Source: Gautieria morchelliformis
Lineage: Eukaryota; Basidiomycota; Agaricomycetes; Gomphales; Gomphaceae
Length of the DNA stretch: 64,000 nucleotides
Direction: 5' to 3'
NCBI GenBank assembly: GCA_015179125.1
Contig: WHVA01000064.1
Coordinates: forward strand, 186,001-250,000
Within the stretch, counting starts at the first letter, position 1; the number at the start of each line of letters is the position of its first letter. The notes under the pieces were generated by a model. It was not told where the DNA came from, did not search any database, and saw nothing but the letters and a program-made list of their open reading frames with translations. This document shows, piece by piece, positions 53,839-64,000 of the stretch. Made by a program: the position numbers and the translations under genes.

Positions 53839-53909
53839 GGTGTAAAGCTGAGCGAGCATTGTGTGTTAAATGAGAAACCCACGAGGGGTTTATGTCGGAT
53901 CTGCATGGA

Positions 53910-53916
53910 CTTTATA
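53910..53916 (-). promoter_or_regulatory. TATA box of the beta-barrel gene
   Basis: TATAAAG on the minus strand lies 72 bp upstream of the ATG at 53838, a normal distance for a short-leader fungal gene. Confidence 0.6.
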
Positions 53917-53949
53917 TTCAGTGCATGGCGCTCAAATAATCCTGCAGAG

Positions 53950-55320
53950 ATGAAAGAAAGGCATAATTGGCACGCTCCATTCCACTTTTGCAAGCCTTGT
54001 AAAATGTTCGGTGATCGAGGATATTAGCCCGCTGAGTCTTCGAGGTTTCGCGCGTGCTGGTGCCCACTCACGCCAATGACTGAACATAACACCTGTGCAT
54101 CCTGTCGAGGGATGAGCGCCATGAAGGGGTAGTCATGCTAGCCTCTAGCCAAAAGCTGCCAACGAAGCAACGCCGTCGTGGTTTTTGGAAATAGTAACGA
54201 AAGAGAGGTGGGGCATACTACCCAGCATTCGTCGAAGAGCTTCCAGTGGAGAAGTCTCAGGACTGGCATGGTCGAAAATGCCCGTTGCTTGACACATCGT
54301 GGTTACAGAGGTTGGAGACACCGTCGGGCAGAATAGCCACAAGATTGCCCTGGCGGTATAGCAAATGTTCGCAACATGTCGGCCTATGCGACCTCAGAGC
54401 CTTAGGGGACCGTTCCCGTATTTCCGGGGCAGACAGTGTAGATGGATATTAGTGCTTTGGCTTGGGACAGAACATACAGGAAATGTCCCATATTGCTGCC
54501 ATGTGCTGTTTGGTCGACGCTAAAATAGCATTAAAAGATGTAGATGCCGACTATGAGAATGCAGTGATCAAAGGTGCCCACAGTGACCTCATTACCTTGG
54601 CCGTTAGTCCTGATACATATCCTGCTTTATTACCAATGCCCAAGGGGGACATGCAACACAACTACGATCCCGGTGACGGTGCCCCCTCGTAACACGACCA
54701 GGGCCCGTAACCGTCCAAGTGTAGCACATACGGTACCGCACGCATCTTACGGCCCTAGACGGCCGTAATACGGGTCGTCCTGAAAGTCTTTTCTTAGTAT
54801 GCGGCCCCTAGGAAATTTGAGGCCGGTAGTCTCTGATCCATGCACTGCAGTGTGCAGGAGGAGACGGACCTGATTTTCAGTTCATTAGGCGCTGCGAAAG
54901 CAGGTCAAAAAGGCCTGAATCTCAGGTGAAAGGGTGCATAAATGGAGAGCTTACGATTTTTTTATCGTACTCACCCATACTGAAATCCTGTAGTGATCGT
55001 GAACATTACGTACCGTAGTTCATTTGCCGCCTTACAATAAAACCCGAGTCCGCCGCGCGAGACAGTCTCCAGAGACTCGGCTGACACACTCCGAACGCGT
55101 GTTTGTTCAGGCACGGAGTCCAGGCATGAGTTCAGGAGTTCAGGAAAGGAGTTCAGGCACGGGTTGCAGGCATGGATCTCCTTCTCAGAGACCGCTCGCG
55201 CATCGGACTGCCCTCCGCGTCGGGCCCGGCCACAGGGAGCCGTCGTCCATCCATGTACACGTCATGCATGACGCGTCCATGGACGGTTATGTAACCCTAC
55301 GAGACCATTTCCAACCACCA
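53950..55320. other. Unassigned DNA
   Basis: Several short frames occur (for example 54462-54692 plus, 54145-54342 minus, 55024-55437 plus), none with a recognisable motif. GTTCAGGCA/GTCCAGGCATG repeats lie at 55105-55170. Confidence 0.35.
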
Positions 55321-55442
55321 TGTCTTCCGCGTCGCAGAAACTGCTCCAGAGTCCATCTATCCCCCTCACTGTTCAAGGAGGTCACGGACATGCCCTGCCT
55401 ACATCCACACTCGATGCAAATGCCATATCGCAGCTAATGTAA
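55320..55442 (+). CDS. Possible first exon (unrecognised gene)
   Basis: ATG at 55320 opens a 40-codon stretch (MSSASQKLLQSPSIPLTVQG... TLDANAISQLM) directly before GTAAGTGCC, a good donor. A possible acceptor is CATGCAG at 55518. Its composition is protein-like, but no convincing second exon follows, so it may be a relic or a chance frame. Confidence 0.25.
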   Translation: MSSASQKLLQSPSIPLTVQGGHGHALPTSTLDANAISQLM

Positions 55443-56769
55443 GTGCCTCATTGCTGCACACCGCCACCTTCGCCGAACACTCGCATCTCCCCCTTTCCTG
55501 CTCGTGGACACATGCAGCTAGATCAGCGGCATTAGAGCTTTCACTCCGTTCGGTGAAACAGTGTACAGGACTGTATGAGTATGGGAGGAGTGTGGCCTGG
55601 TGTGCGGGGGGGAAGCAGCGGGGAGGAGAGTCCTAGGTTAGAGGATGCATTTCGCCACCTTTTTTTCGTACCTACACTGCCGTATGTATATAATATATAT
55701 ACACACATCCGTTCCTGCCTAATCATGGCCTGTGCTAATCAGACTCGTATTTCAACTTACAGCAGCCACATATTGATATTTCGCGTTAGATTCAATACTC
55801 CACTCGACGTAGCTGGCTCGAAACCAACAAGTTTAAGCATGGCAGTACTATGGTTTAGCAAAAATACAGATAAGGACATTCGCGATACCATGACCTCAAT
55901 CTATGATGAACTCCATTTCCCTCCTCATCCATAAAGCTCGGCAATACACCGTCAGGGCAGAAATTCGCTCCATTCATGTCTTCCTCCTCCTTTACCGGCC
56001 TCCCATATTCACGAGGATGGATGCTCTTTCCAGCAATATGTCATATACAGGTGACAAATGAGTCTGTCGAATTTGTTGTGATAAACAAAATTATGCCATC
56101 TATTCATCTCCATATATACACAAAAGACTAATATTCTAAAGAATTTATGAATAAATGGCCCACTTACAACGCATATATGCACCAGTGTGTGCAAGCACCA
56201 GATGACATTACAGATAATGATGCTATCTTATCTGCCAGATAGATAAGGTACAGACACCAGCCGCTTATGGCTGCAGATCGGCATCAACCTCATTGGTCAA
56301 TCAGAAGAAGCGCACCTGTCGGCCATGATGTCAACAGGCACCAGGTCATAGGCACCAAGGAGGTGTGGACACCAAACGCAACAGAGATTTACAGACTGCG
56401 CAGAGAGATTGGATGTCACAGAATGATGATGGAATATCATTCTGAATGGACATGTCAAACAGCTGCCCATAGGAGCACAGAGATGATGAATCCCTCACCA
56501 AGGACAGCATATTGTCATGACTCATTTATTTCTTGTACCCAGCTATCCCCATTTACCCTTTCACCACTCCTCCTCTATGTTCGCTCAATTTCGACCTTCC
56601 CTTCCACCACTCCTCCTCTATGTTCATTCCATTTCACCCTTCGCTGAATTCGCCGAAGGACCATTCGCCAGTAGGCACGCCATCAAAAACAATCAACATC
56701 CTTTACCCAGCGTGATGGTTCATCACTGGCCCCACCATCTTCCCGACTCAACCCCCTTTAGGTGTTCCT
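55443..56769. other. Unassigned DNA
   Basis: Nothing recognisable apart from a CACTCCTCCTCTATGTTC direct repeat at 56563 and 56608. Confidence 0.35.
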
Positions 56770-57430
56770 ATGGCCGGAATGACATCCTACCTGTAGAACA
56801 TGTGGGATCAACCCAGCAGACAAAGAGTCCGTGCAGGGTAACGTGTTTGCAGGTCTCAAGGTGTGTTTTCTTACATAGGTACCTTTATCCTCTCTCCCCC
56901 CCATTGTTTCATGTTCACACTCCTCTCCTTCTCCATTGTATATGTGCTTCATCTATTTGTATGCTGACTGCGCACCCCTATCCAACCCTGACTCATGACC
57001 GCCTCTTTCCTATTCACTGATATCATATGGTTTACATTCGCATGTATCTTCTGCAGTTCAATTATCATACATCTATCTTGTGCAAAGACTTGACCTCACT
57101 GTGATCATCATCTTGAGCCCTCTTTTATGGACTCCTATCTTAGACCAGAGAAGGACTTAAGCACCACTGGTGAGTTTTTGTACTTCACCTTTATTACCTT
57201 AGCCTTCATATTATTATCGGTGCTGTCGGCAAAGGGCTCCGAAGGAGCACCTTTGCTGGTGAAAGGATTGTTACTGCTAGACAACCTTTCTGTGAGACCT
57301 TGCACGTTACATCGTCAAGTATCATGGGCTATTTCGCTACGACTGTAGACAGGGCGACCCCCGTTCGGGCAGCCCTTTTACCTTCTGAACAATTATTGGT
57401 TCATCTTATTCACTGAACTACATATTTCAT
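56770..57430 (-). repeat. Right arm of the long inverted repeat
   Basis: Reverse-complement partner of 48510-49170, with the same blocks in inverted order. About 7.6 kb lie between the arms, including the LINE, the hAT element and the beta-barrel gene. Confidence 0.7.
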
Positions 57431-58300
57431 TGCACAAACTATTTGGGCATTCATTGTTTTCACTAATACACATTATTAACGCCTAAAATCCAATCTTGAC
57501 ACATATATGCTGCACAGGAGAAAATAAGATTCTCTTTTCTATTGTACTCCATGACATGCCCCACTGATTATTATCCTAAAATCATGTAGACAGGAGCTTT
57601 GTATAGTAGATACAAGTCTCTATTCCAAAGTCTATCACCCCTGACAAATCCCCATATCTTTTATTGTTTTATGACTGCATACAGTCACCCCTTGTCTGTA
57701 CCCAGATTTTCAACCCATCTGCAGGATATCTTTGATCCTGATACTCATGGATGCTCTAGTATAAATAGCTAGTAAGAAATGTATGATAAAATTATCTAGA
57801 AAAACTGTTTCACCCCTGGAAGTGCATATATGCTTGTTTGATGGCTGTAGTACTTGGTTATTGATAGAAAATCCTAAATCTTCGTTGAGAGTCCCCTTGC
57901 TCATCAAGGTGGGATGTGAGAATACCATGGGCAATCTGATGACAAGTTTTCCCGAGGTTTTTCTGTATGCAATTGCCCTTCTTCATTGTGGTCATTAGTG
58001 GTCTGGGTCTTTCTTCAAGGTCTGTCCTTAATCCCTCTTAGTGGTCTCTGGTCTTTCTTCTATATCTTTCCTTAATGACACATGTTCTTGCTTTTTGTTC
58101 ATAGCCTTGTGCATCGGCCATCCATCTTCTGTTGGCATTCTGGCCCACCTGTACATGTTCTTCCTTTCCCCATCAATACATGATTATCAGATGGGCCATG
58201 TAGTTCTTTTGTTGTGGGTTAGAGTACTTTTCTCGATGCTTTCCCTTTTCCTGTCCATGTCTTTCCCAGTTCATTGTAGTTGTTAATGGTCAGGATCTTG
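57431..58300. other. Unassigned AT-rich DNA
   Basis: No gene is supported. TAGTGGTCTGGGTCTTTCTTC-like sequence occurs near 57998 and 58040. Confidence 0.35.
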
Positions 58301-58307
58301 CTTCAAT

Positions 58308-58520
58308 GTCTCCCCTTAATGACGCATGGCCTCGGCAATTTTTTCATGACCTTGTGCCTCGCCCATCTTCAACAGAGTATAAATGTCACCTTTGCAGCTC
58401 ATTTAGTGTTGTCTCTCCTTAATGTCACATGGCCTCAGCCATTTTTTTCACAGCCTTGTGCCTCTGCCACCTTTAATAGTATAAATGTCGCCTTTAGCGA
58501 TGTTTCAGTGACCTGTCTTG
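58308..58520. repeat. Two tandem copies of about 105 bp
   Basis: TCTCCCCTTAATGACGCATGGCCTC...GAGTATAAATGTCACCTTT is followed by TCTCTCCTTAATGTCACATGGCCTC...TAGTATAAATGTCGCCTTT. Each copy includes a TATAAATG. A more diverged copy starts near 58060. Confidence 0.7.
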
Positions 58521-59263
58521 CTTGTGTGGAGGCAGAAAGCGCCGGCCGCTTGCTGACAGTGGTAAACTGAGAATGTTTGAGGTTTGAAATTACGTCGCAA
58601 AACACATAGTCAGTATACAGACTTACATAAATCCGTTCTGAGGAAACTCGGCTCCGAGTCCGCGTCCTGGGCGGGCGGCACTACCGCTTGCGCTGCTCTG
58701 CTAACGAACACCAACCCGTCTAATATTCTCGCACGATAGAGCCGGTAGGCACTGTCATGCAAGACGGGAACCCGCTTTGTGCGCGACAGAGCCCTTCGGC
58801 ACCGTCGTGCAAGACAAAACGTTCCTCGCGGGAAAGCTCCGCTCGACTGTCACGGTCCACGGCAAGCTCAAAATTTATCCTCATGCCGACGTTCTCTTGC
58901 ACAGTTATCCTCCCTTCATGACGACTAGCGAATATGTCGGTGTCAGATTGCGTAGCAGGGTTGGTTGAGCCACTGGAGGATCACCTGCTGATGCTTCAAT
59001 CGGACCTTCTGAAGCTGTGAGGAGACCCATAACGGCCGTAGGCGGTCATCCGATTTATTGTGAATGTGTTTGGTTGCCACGATCGACACCCGGCGGCAGC
59101 TGCGACGAATGGAAAGCCAGCTCATGCAATGGTACTTTTCAGTGAGCCCATTCAGTCATTGAATATGTTCGTAACCTCTGAATAGGAGCTGTGTCGCCAC
59201 TGAGGGGTATGCAGAGCAGAAAGAACCCACGTCTATAACCATGCCGCAGGAGGAGTTCATTCA

Positions 59264-60063
59264 TTGTGGCTGTGCCATAATCAGATACGGTGCGCGGCAG
59301 TGGCCTTGTTGGTGTTTTCTATATGGTTGCTTGGGGATGTGCGTGCTTCGATAAGTAACCACCCAGCCGTGGTCCTGGACGAGTGCAGAGCAGGAAAGGA
59401 TCAGGCCGTTGTTGAGGTGAGTTTGAAAAGAAACAGAGATAACGTTGAAAGTAGCCCGAATGAATAGTTGGGGCACTGTTAGAATGGGGTATCGCCTAGT
59501 TGTCGAGGAGAGGGTCTTGGTAACGTCCCTTACAAGCCAATGCTGAAGAGATTTCAGCTTGTGGGATAATGACACATTGATTGATCTCACAGCGTATTGT
59601 TGTCCTGCAAGACACAAAAAAGGTCGTACTTGGAGGGTCCCGTGTCTCCATTCACGAGCTACCAGCATCCCAGATATCTCAGCAATCAAATCTCCTGTAG
59701 GATCATCAAGCACTCACATCCGTCCCAGTCTTTCCCATAGTGCCTGTCCTGCTGGTGCTGTCTAGATGTATCATGGCGCCGCTTCACTTCCTGGGTGATT
59801 TGTACTATTTACAACATCCTGTCGATCTTGAAAGCCTCGAGGGACAGCTGGTGCGACGTGATACCGGAAGTAACGATCCCGAGGCCACATGAGGGCGAAA
59901 CGGAGAAGGTATGATGTGGTATTTATCACGCACGGTTGCCTTTTTTAAGACGTTAAGATGTAACCGAAGTCCAATTGCTGTCGACTCCAGATCGAGCCGC
60001 TGATGAGTGTATCGTCCACTTTCCCATGGGTTTGCATTGGCAATAGTGCTACCCTCGTTCCAC
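59264..60063 (+). pseudogene. Possible remains of a secreted-protein gene cut by the copia element
   Basis: A frame near 59290-59350 reads AAVALLVFSIWLLGDVRAS, like a signal peptide, then NHPAVVLDECRAGKDQAVVE and a GTGAGT donor at 59417. Near 59840 another frame reads DSWCDVIPEVTIPRPHEGETEK before GTATGA, and after CTCCAG at 59994 IEPLMSVSSTFPWVCIGNS runs to the LTR. No start methionine or full exon chain can be built, and I do not recognise the family. Confidence 0.3.
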
Positions 60064-60284
60064 TGTGGAACGAAGGAGATATAATGATCTGATATTCTAT
60101 CTTGATCTCAAGTAGATCGTTCCTTTATATACAAAATATGGTGTCCATTATATTACCAATCCCTTCGAGCTGCTGTGCCGATGCGATGCCGGTGCACCAG
60201 TAACCCGGGTCGAGAGCGATCTCGAACCTCCGGCTAAATGCGTGCCGGCTCTGCCTCGGCGGTTCATCGTCCCGATTACTAACA
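60064..60284 (-). repeat. 3' LTR of the copia element
   Basis: On the minus strand it starts TGTTAGTAATCGGG directly after the purine tract, contains TATATAAAGG near 60133, and ends about 60064 in GTTCCACA (or about 17 bp further at GTAGCA). CGTTCCACAGTGGAACG at its end is a palindrome. The end is uncertain because the 5' LTR is outside the window. Confidence 0.7.
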
Positions 60285-63200
60285 CTCCCCCTCAGCGAGA
60301 AGTCCCTTCGGTAAAATCCTAATTTCCCTAATAGATACCTATGTTGGTGCATGTCTAATCCCTTTGTAAATATGTCCGCTACGTTCTCCTTCGTCGGTAC
60401 GTATGTAAGTGATGCCTCGTGAGAGACCACTTTCTCACGGATGAAATGATATGCGACATTGATGTGCTTGGTACGCGCATGATACGTTGCGTCATGCAAT
60501 AGTGTAATGGCGCCTAGATTGTCTGATCGAAGTGACGTGGGCTGGGTTTGATCGATTCCAAGTTCCTCGATAAAACACCTCAGCCAGATTAATTGCTTGG
60601 CGCCCTCGGTAAGTGCCATGTATTCGGCCTCCGTGGTAGATAGCGCGATCGTTCGCTGCTTCTTCGAGCTCCATGCGATAGCTCCCCCTCCTAGTATAGC
60701 TACATAGCCACTAATAGATAGTGCGTCGTTTCTATTAGCATAATCCGAGTCGACAAATATTTCGAGGTCGAGACCAGCGTCTCGTCGGAAGATTATGCCG
60801 TCGTCACGTGACCCCTTGAGGTACCTGAGCGCGTGCTTGATCGCCGTCCAGTGCTCGGTTCCGTAAGTAGTAGTGAATTGGCTCAAGTGTTGTACGGTAA
60901 AAGCCAAATCAGGTCGCGTGCTGAGTGCTGCATACATGAGTGATCCGATCGCCTTGGCATAGGGTACTTCGGCAGTTGGACCTGTTGAGTCCATGGGTGT
61001 CGTGAGTTTGATCATTTTATGCAGAGGTGTAGATACGGAATGTGCTGTTGTCATGTTGAATCGATCGAGTATGATGTCGATGTAATGCCCTTGTGACATG
61101 ATCAGTGTTCCCTCATCCCTATTCCTCTCAACTCTAATTCCCAAGATTTTCTTCATTTCTCCTAAATCTGTTAAAGGGAATTTCCCATGAAGCTCCCCCT
61201 TGAGCTTAATCATCCCTCCTTTGGAGTCAGCAAATAGTCCAAAGTCGTCCACATATACTGATATGACTTCGATTGAGTCCTTATCTTGTCTGATGTAGAC
61301 GCATTCATCGGCTGTACTTTGATGGAAGCCGAGATCAAGTAGTAATTTGCGTAAGCGCTGATGCCAAGCTCGCCCCGATTGCTTGAGTCCGTAGAGCGCT
61401 CTGTATATTCTTAGAACGCGTCCAGATCCATCATCAAAACCGTCGGGCTGGCGCATGTAGATCTCCTCATCTATGGTTGAATTGAGGTAGGCGCCTTTGA
61501 CATCCATCATTTCGATTTCCCAATCGAGTGTGTTTGCGATGGCTAATAGAACACGTAGTGAATCGAATTTGACCACGGGTGAGGTTATCTCGTAGTAATC
61601 CATCCCTGGCCTCTGTGTGAATCCTTGAGCCACAACCCTTGCTTTAGCCTTATCGAATTGTCCGTCCGGTTGTGTTTTGACAGCGTATACCCATCGGCAA
61701 CCGATAGCTACTCGTCCGGGTGGTAGTTCTGTTAGCTCCCATGTTCCTAACGTCTTGTGTTGGTCCATCTCAATTTCCATCGCTTTCTCCCAGATCGGCG
61801 CATCATCACGTGATACCGCCGCTCTGTAATTCTCAGGTTCAGTGACGATTTCTCTTGTTATGTAAACCTGCTCGGTGCGTCCTGAATTATTCAGTTTCCG
61901 GTAATCCGGTCTTTGAGTGATACGCGCGCTCCGTCGAATCTGTGGAGCTGGCGCTTGTTCAGGTGGATCAGGAACGGGTGTTGTCTGGGGTGATGATGTC
62001 TGTGGGGTAGATGTGATCGGGTCTGGCACATGCTCGCGTGGTGAGTGCTCCCCCTCGAGCGGTGCCGTGTCGTCATCGTCGTTATCTGGGATAGGGTAGA
62101 GTTTGTTGTCGTTTTCGTCGAATGTAATATTTCTTGAAATTTGAACATGCTTTGAAGCTTTATTGTAATACCTCCAGGCTTTTGCATGTTCAGCTACTCC
62201 GACGAATATATGTTCTTCTGCCTTTGGATCAAGTTTGGCTCGACGTTGATCCGGCACCATAACCCAGCAATTTGTCCCGAATTCCTCTAGACGTGCTATG
62301 TTCGGCTTCTTGCCGAATAGTGCTTGGAACGGCGTTGCGTCATCTCCAAGCGCTCGCGTGGGTGATCGATTTTTGATATAACACGCGTAAGCCACGGCCT
62401 CGGGCCAGAGTATTTTTGGCAGGTTCTTGGCAAATATCATTGCCCGTGCGTGCTCGAGTAAGGTCCGGTTGAGTCGTTCGGCAATTCCATTCTGGGCTGG
62501 GGAGTATGGAGCTGTGGTCTCCATGATAATGCCATATTTTGCACAAAATTCCTTGAAATTTTTATTGACATATTCCCCTCCATTATCTGAGCGAAACCTC
62601 TTCAGTTTCTGACCTGTTTGGGTCTCGAGGAATGCCTTGTACGTCTCGAAGTGTTTGAGCGCTTCATCTTTGGTGCTCCCGAAATAAATGACTGTGTACC
62701 TAGATTTGATATCCGTGAAAGAATAAAAGTACTTTTCACGTGATGGTCCCTCGGTCTGGGCAGGTCCCCATACATCGGATACTGTCAGGTCACCGACCTG
62801 TTCTACAGTGTCCTCGGCTCTTTTGGGGAACGGCTCCACATGCCGCTTGCCTTGTATGCATGCCTTGCACTGGCTCGGCTCGTTTGACTCGTCGATCTCA
62901 AGTCCAGTAACTAGGTTGTTAGATTTCAACATTTTAATTGAGTTTATGTTGACGTGCCCGAGTATCCTGTGCCATTTGTCCCATGACCGTCCTTTTGCCG
63001 CTGCGGCAAAGTCCCGTGCCTCGACTGATCGAGTGACCCGTGCCTTCATACAGAATAACCGCCCGCGCTTCTGTCCCTGTGCGAAGGTAACTCCGGCGCG
63101 TGATTTGAATTCGACGCCGGTGCCTGAAAATGTGGCCGTGTTGCCCTTATCAGTTAAACGCCCTACGCTGATAAGGTTGTTCGGCGCATCTGGTGCGTGT

Positions 63201-64000
63201 TTGGCGTCACGTAGCTCAATCGTGTTCGTCTTGGCACCGATCTTGAATTCCATGTATATAGTGCCTCGGCCTTGTGTATGTAGTACCGCACCGGGTGAAA
63301 TTCCTTCGATTTCTGATGGTTCCTCGGCATAGCTAGCGAAATCATTTCGGCTTCTAGCTATGTGTGTTGTTGCCGCTGAATCGGCTAACCAGTCGGATGC
63401 GGATATAGCACTGTATGCTACCTCCTTAGATACAAATGCGAAGTCCTTTTCTTCTGCTTGTTTGACTGTTTCTTTGTTCCCTGATTTGAACCATTTCGGT
63501 GCTTGGCCCTCCTTGCCGCCACCTTTCGCCCAACAGTCCTTCACGTAATGACCCTTCTTGCCGCAATTTCGGCACTTTCCCTTTGTTGCTCCTGAGTCAT
63601 CTTTCCTGGTCCTGTGACGTTGTTGCGCCTTAAGTGCCGTCTGCCGTGCCGATCCAGCTTTCCGTGCTCGATCCTCATCGAGGACCCGAGCTATTAATAT
63701 ATCAGCTGTTGTCCCGGCTCCACTGGCGTTTACTGCCGTAATAAACGCCGACCAAGAATCTGGTAATGACGTCAGCAACGTGTTCAAGAACTCGGTGTCA
63801 CTGATGTAATGCCCCCGCGCATTCAATTCCTGTTGAATGCCGCGGAGCTTGCGTACGTGCTCCTCCATGTTTGCGCCGTCCTCGGCAAGCGTCCGGAAGA
63901 AGTCTCTTCGGAGATTTACAATCCCCACTGCTCCCTTAGATTCGAATATAGCTTGTAGACTAGTCCATACAGCAAACGCAGACATCGTCTGATTGATGTA
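60125..64000 (-). CDS. gag-pol: Copia gag-pol polyprotein (partial at the N terminus)
   Basis: Residues are counted from the first Met in view (63985); the frame stays open to the edge, so gag starts outside. Gag C-terminal half, CCHC knuckle CRNCGKKGHYVKDC (138-151), protease WLADSAATTHI (Asp 202), pre-integrase HRILGHVN, integrase core with Asp near 404 (VSDVWGP), Asp near 467 (RSDNGGEY) and Glu near 502 (NGIAERLNRT), reverse transcriptase with YVDD near 912, and RNase H with FVDSDYA near 1079 and TEAEYMAL. All catalytic residues are present. The frame overruns the purine tract and ends 160 bp inside the 3' LTR. It would make its own cDNA and integrate it; the gag-only element at 40453 is of the same superfamily. 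Confidence 0.95.
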   Translation of the reverse strand, partial: YINQTMSAFAVWTSLQAIFESKGAVGIVNLRRDFFRTLAEDGANMEEHVRKLRGIQQELNARGHYISDTEFLNTLLTSLPDSWSAFITAVNASGAGTTADILIARVLDEDRARKAGSARQTALKAQQRHRTRKDDSGATKGKCRNCGKKGHYVKDCWAKGGGKEGQAPKWFKSGNKETVKQAEEKDFAFVSKEVAYSAISASDWLADSAATTHIARSRNDFASYAEEPSEIEGISPGAVLHTQGRGTIYMEFKIGAKTNTIELRDAKHAPDAPNNLISVGRLTDKGNTATFSGTGVEFKSRAGVTFAQGQKRGRLFCMKARVTRSVEARDFAAAAKGRSWDKWHRILGHVNINSIKMLKSNNLVTGLEIDESNEPSQCKACIQGKRHVEPFPKRAEDTVEQVGDLTVSDVWGPAQTEGPSREKYFYSFTDIKSRYTVIYFGSTKDEALKHFETYKAFLETQTGQKLKRFRSDNGGEYVNKNFKEFCAKYGIIMETTAPYSPAQNGIAERLNRTLLEHARAMIFAKNLPKILWPEAVAYACYIKNRSPTRALGDDATPFQALFGKKPNIARLEEFGTNCWVMVPDQRRAKLDPKAEEHIFVGVAEHAKAWRYYNKASKHVQISRNITFDENDNKLYPIPDNDDDDTAPLEGEHSPREHVPDPITSTPQTSSPQTTPVPDPPEQAPAPQIRRSARITQRPDYRKLNNSGRTEQVYITREIVTEPENYRAAVSRDDAPIWEKAMEIEMDQHKTLGTWELTELPPGRVAIGCRWVYAVKTQPDGQFDKAKARVVAQGFTQRPGMDYYEITSPVVKFDSLRVLLAIANTLDWEIEMMDVKGAYLNSTIDEEIYMRQPDGFDDGSGRVLRIYRALYGLKQSGRAWHQRLRKLLLDLGFHQSTADECVYIRQDKDSIEVISVYVDDFGLFADSKGGMIKLKGELHGKFPLTDLGEMKKILGIRVERNRDEGTLIMSQGHYIDIILDRFNMTTAHSVSTPLHKMIKLTTPMDSTGPTAEVPYAKAIGSLMYAALSTRPDLAFTVQHLSQFTTTYGTEHWTAIKHALRYLKGSRDDGIIFRRDAGLDLEIFVDSDYANRNDALSISGYVAILGGGAIAWSSKKQRTIALSTTEAEYMALTEGAKQLIWLRCFIEELGIDQTQPTSLRSDNLGAITLLHDATYHARTKHINVAYHFIREKVVSHEASLTYVPTKENVADIFTKGLDMHQHRYLLGKLGFYRRDFSLRGSVSNRDDEPPRQSRHAFSRRFEIALDPGYWCTGIASAQQLEGIGNIMDTIFCI

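Larger units (their letters stand above)
60064..64000 (-). mobile_element. Ty1/copia retrotransposon, truncated by the window edge
   Basis: The 3' LTR, a purine tract (GAGGGGGAG, 60293-60285) and an uninterrupted gag-pol on the minus strand are visible; the gag start and 5' LTR lie beyond 64000. The domain order integrase before reverse transcriptase identifies copia. The lack of stops over nearly 3.9 kb suggests a recent insertion. Confidence 0.92.

Noticed and set aside
53552..53845. Plus-strand frame of 97 codons over the beta-barrel gene
   Set aside because: It is antisense to exons 1-2 and crosses both introns; the minus strand gives a complete conserved protein.
61917..63548. Plus-strand frames within the copia element (for example 62808-63332)
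   Set aside because: Antisense shadows of the intact minus-strand pol.

Overview
The window looks like a transposon-dense stretch of a basidiomycete (probably Agaricomycete) genome. Reasons: the two clear host genes have many short introns of about 46-55 nt with GT(A/G)NGT donors; the mobile elements are fungal types (Ty3/gypsy with chromodomain, Ty1/copia, Helitron, hAT, Tad-like LINE); and there is no bacterial gene organisation. I cannot name the species from sequence alone. Most open frames belong to mobile elements.

Layout. 1-9484: an LTR piece, a 577-bp foldback MITE, and a decayed gypsy element on the minus strand (gag, protease, reverse transcriptase, RNase H, integrase, chromodomain) that is split by a 689-bp solo LTR with a perfect 5-bp target duplication. 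9485-13265: a two-exon zinc-cluster protein gene or relic, a fragment of another gene, and GC-rich repeat-like DNA.

13266-37611 is the main feature: five Helitrons (E1-E5) head to tail, all on the minus strand. Each has a 3' terminal hairpin followed by CTAG, and a GC-rich 5' end. E1, E4 and E5 carry a Rep/helicase frame (E1 frameshifted near the N terminus, E4 open throughout its catalytic part, E5 broken). E2 and E3 lack the enzyme and instead carry minisatellites, a solo LTR and a twice-copied short frame.

37612-45775: gypsy remnants, a 1.3-kb copia-type gag-only element with intact LTRs and target duplication, inserted in a probable hAT relic, then a multi-exon insulinase (M16) gene. 45776-53000: LTR and gag remnants, a truncated LINE (ORF1 zinc knuckles and ORF2 endonuclease), and a 1074-bp hAT element with a perfect 8-bp target duplication. 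53297-53838: a small four-exon gene for a secreted double-psi beta-barrel protein. 54000-60060: mostly unassigned DNA, one arm of a long inverted repeat, and traces of a possible secreted-protein gene. 60064-64000: a copia element with an intact pol that runs off the right edge.

Across unrelated elements the premature stops are repeatedly TGA where the family has CGA (Arg), and the two LTRs of the gag-only element differ only at CpG sites. Together these suggest CpG methylation and deamination acting on repeats. How the parts fit: E4 (or a relative elsewhere) could supply transposase for E2 and E3; the copia element could supply enzymes to copia-type gag-only elements; the insulinase and beta-barrel genes are the only well-supported cellular genes.
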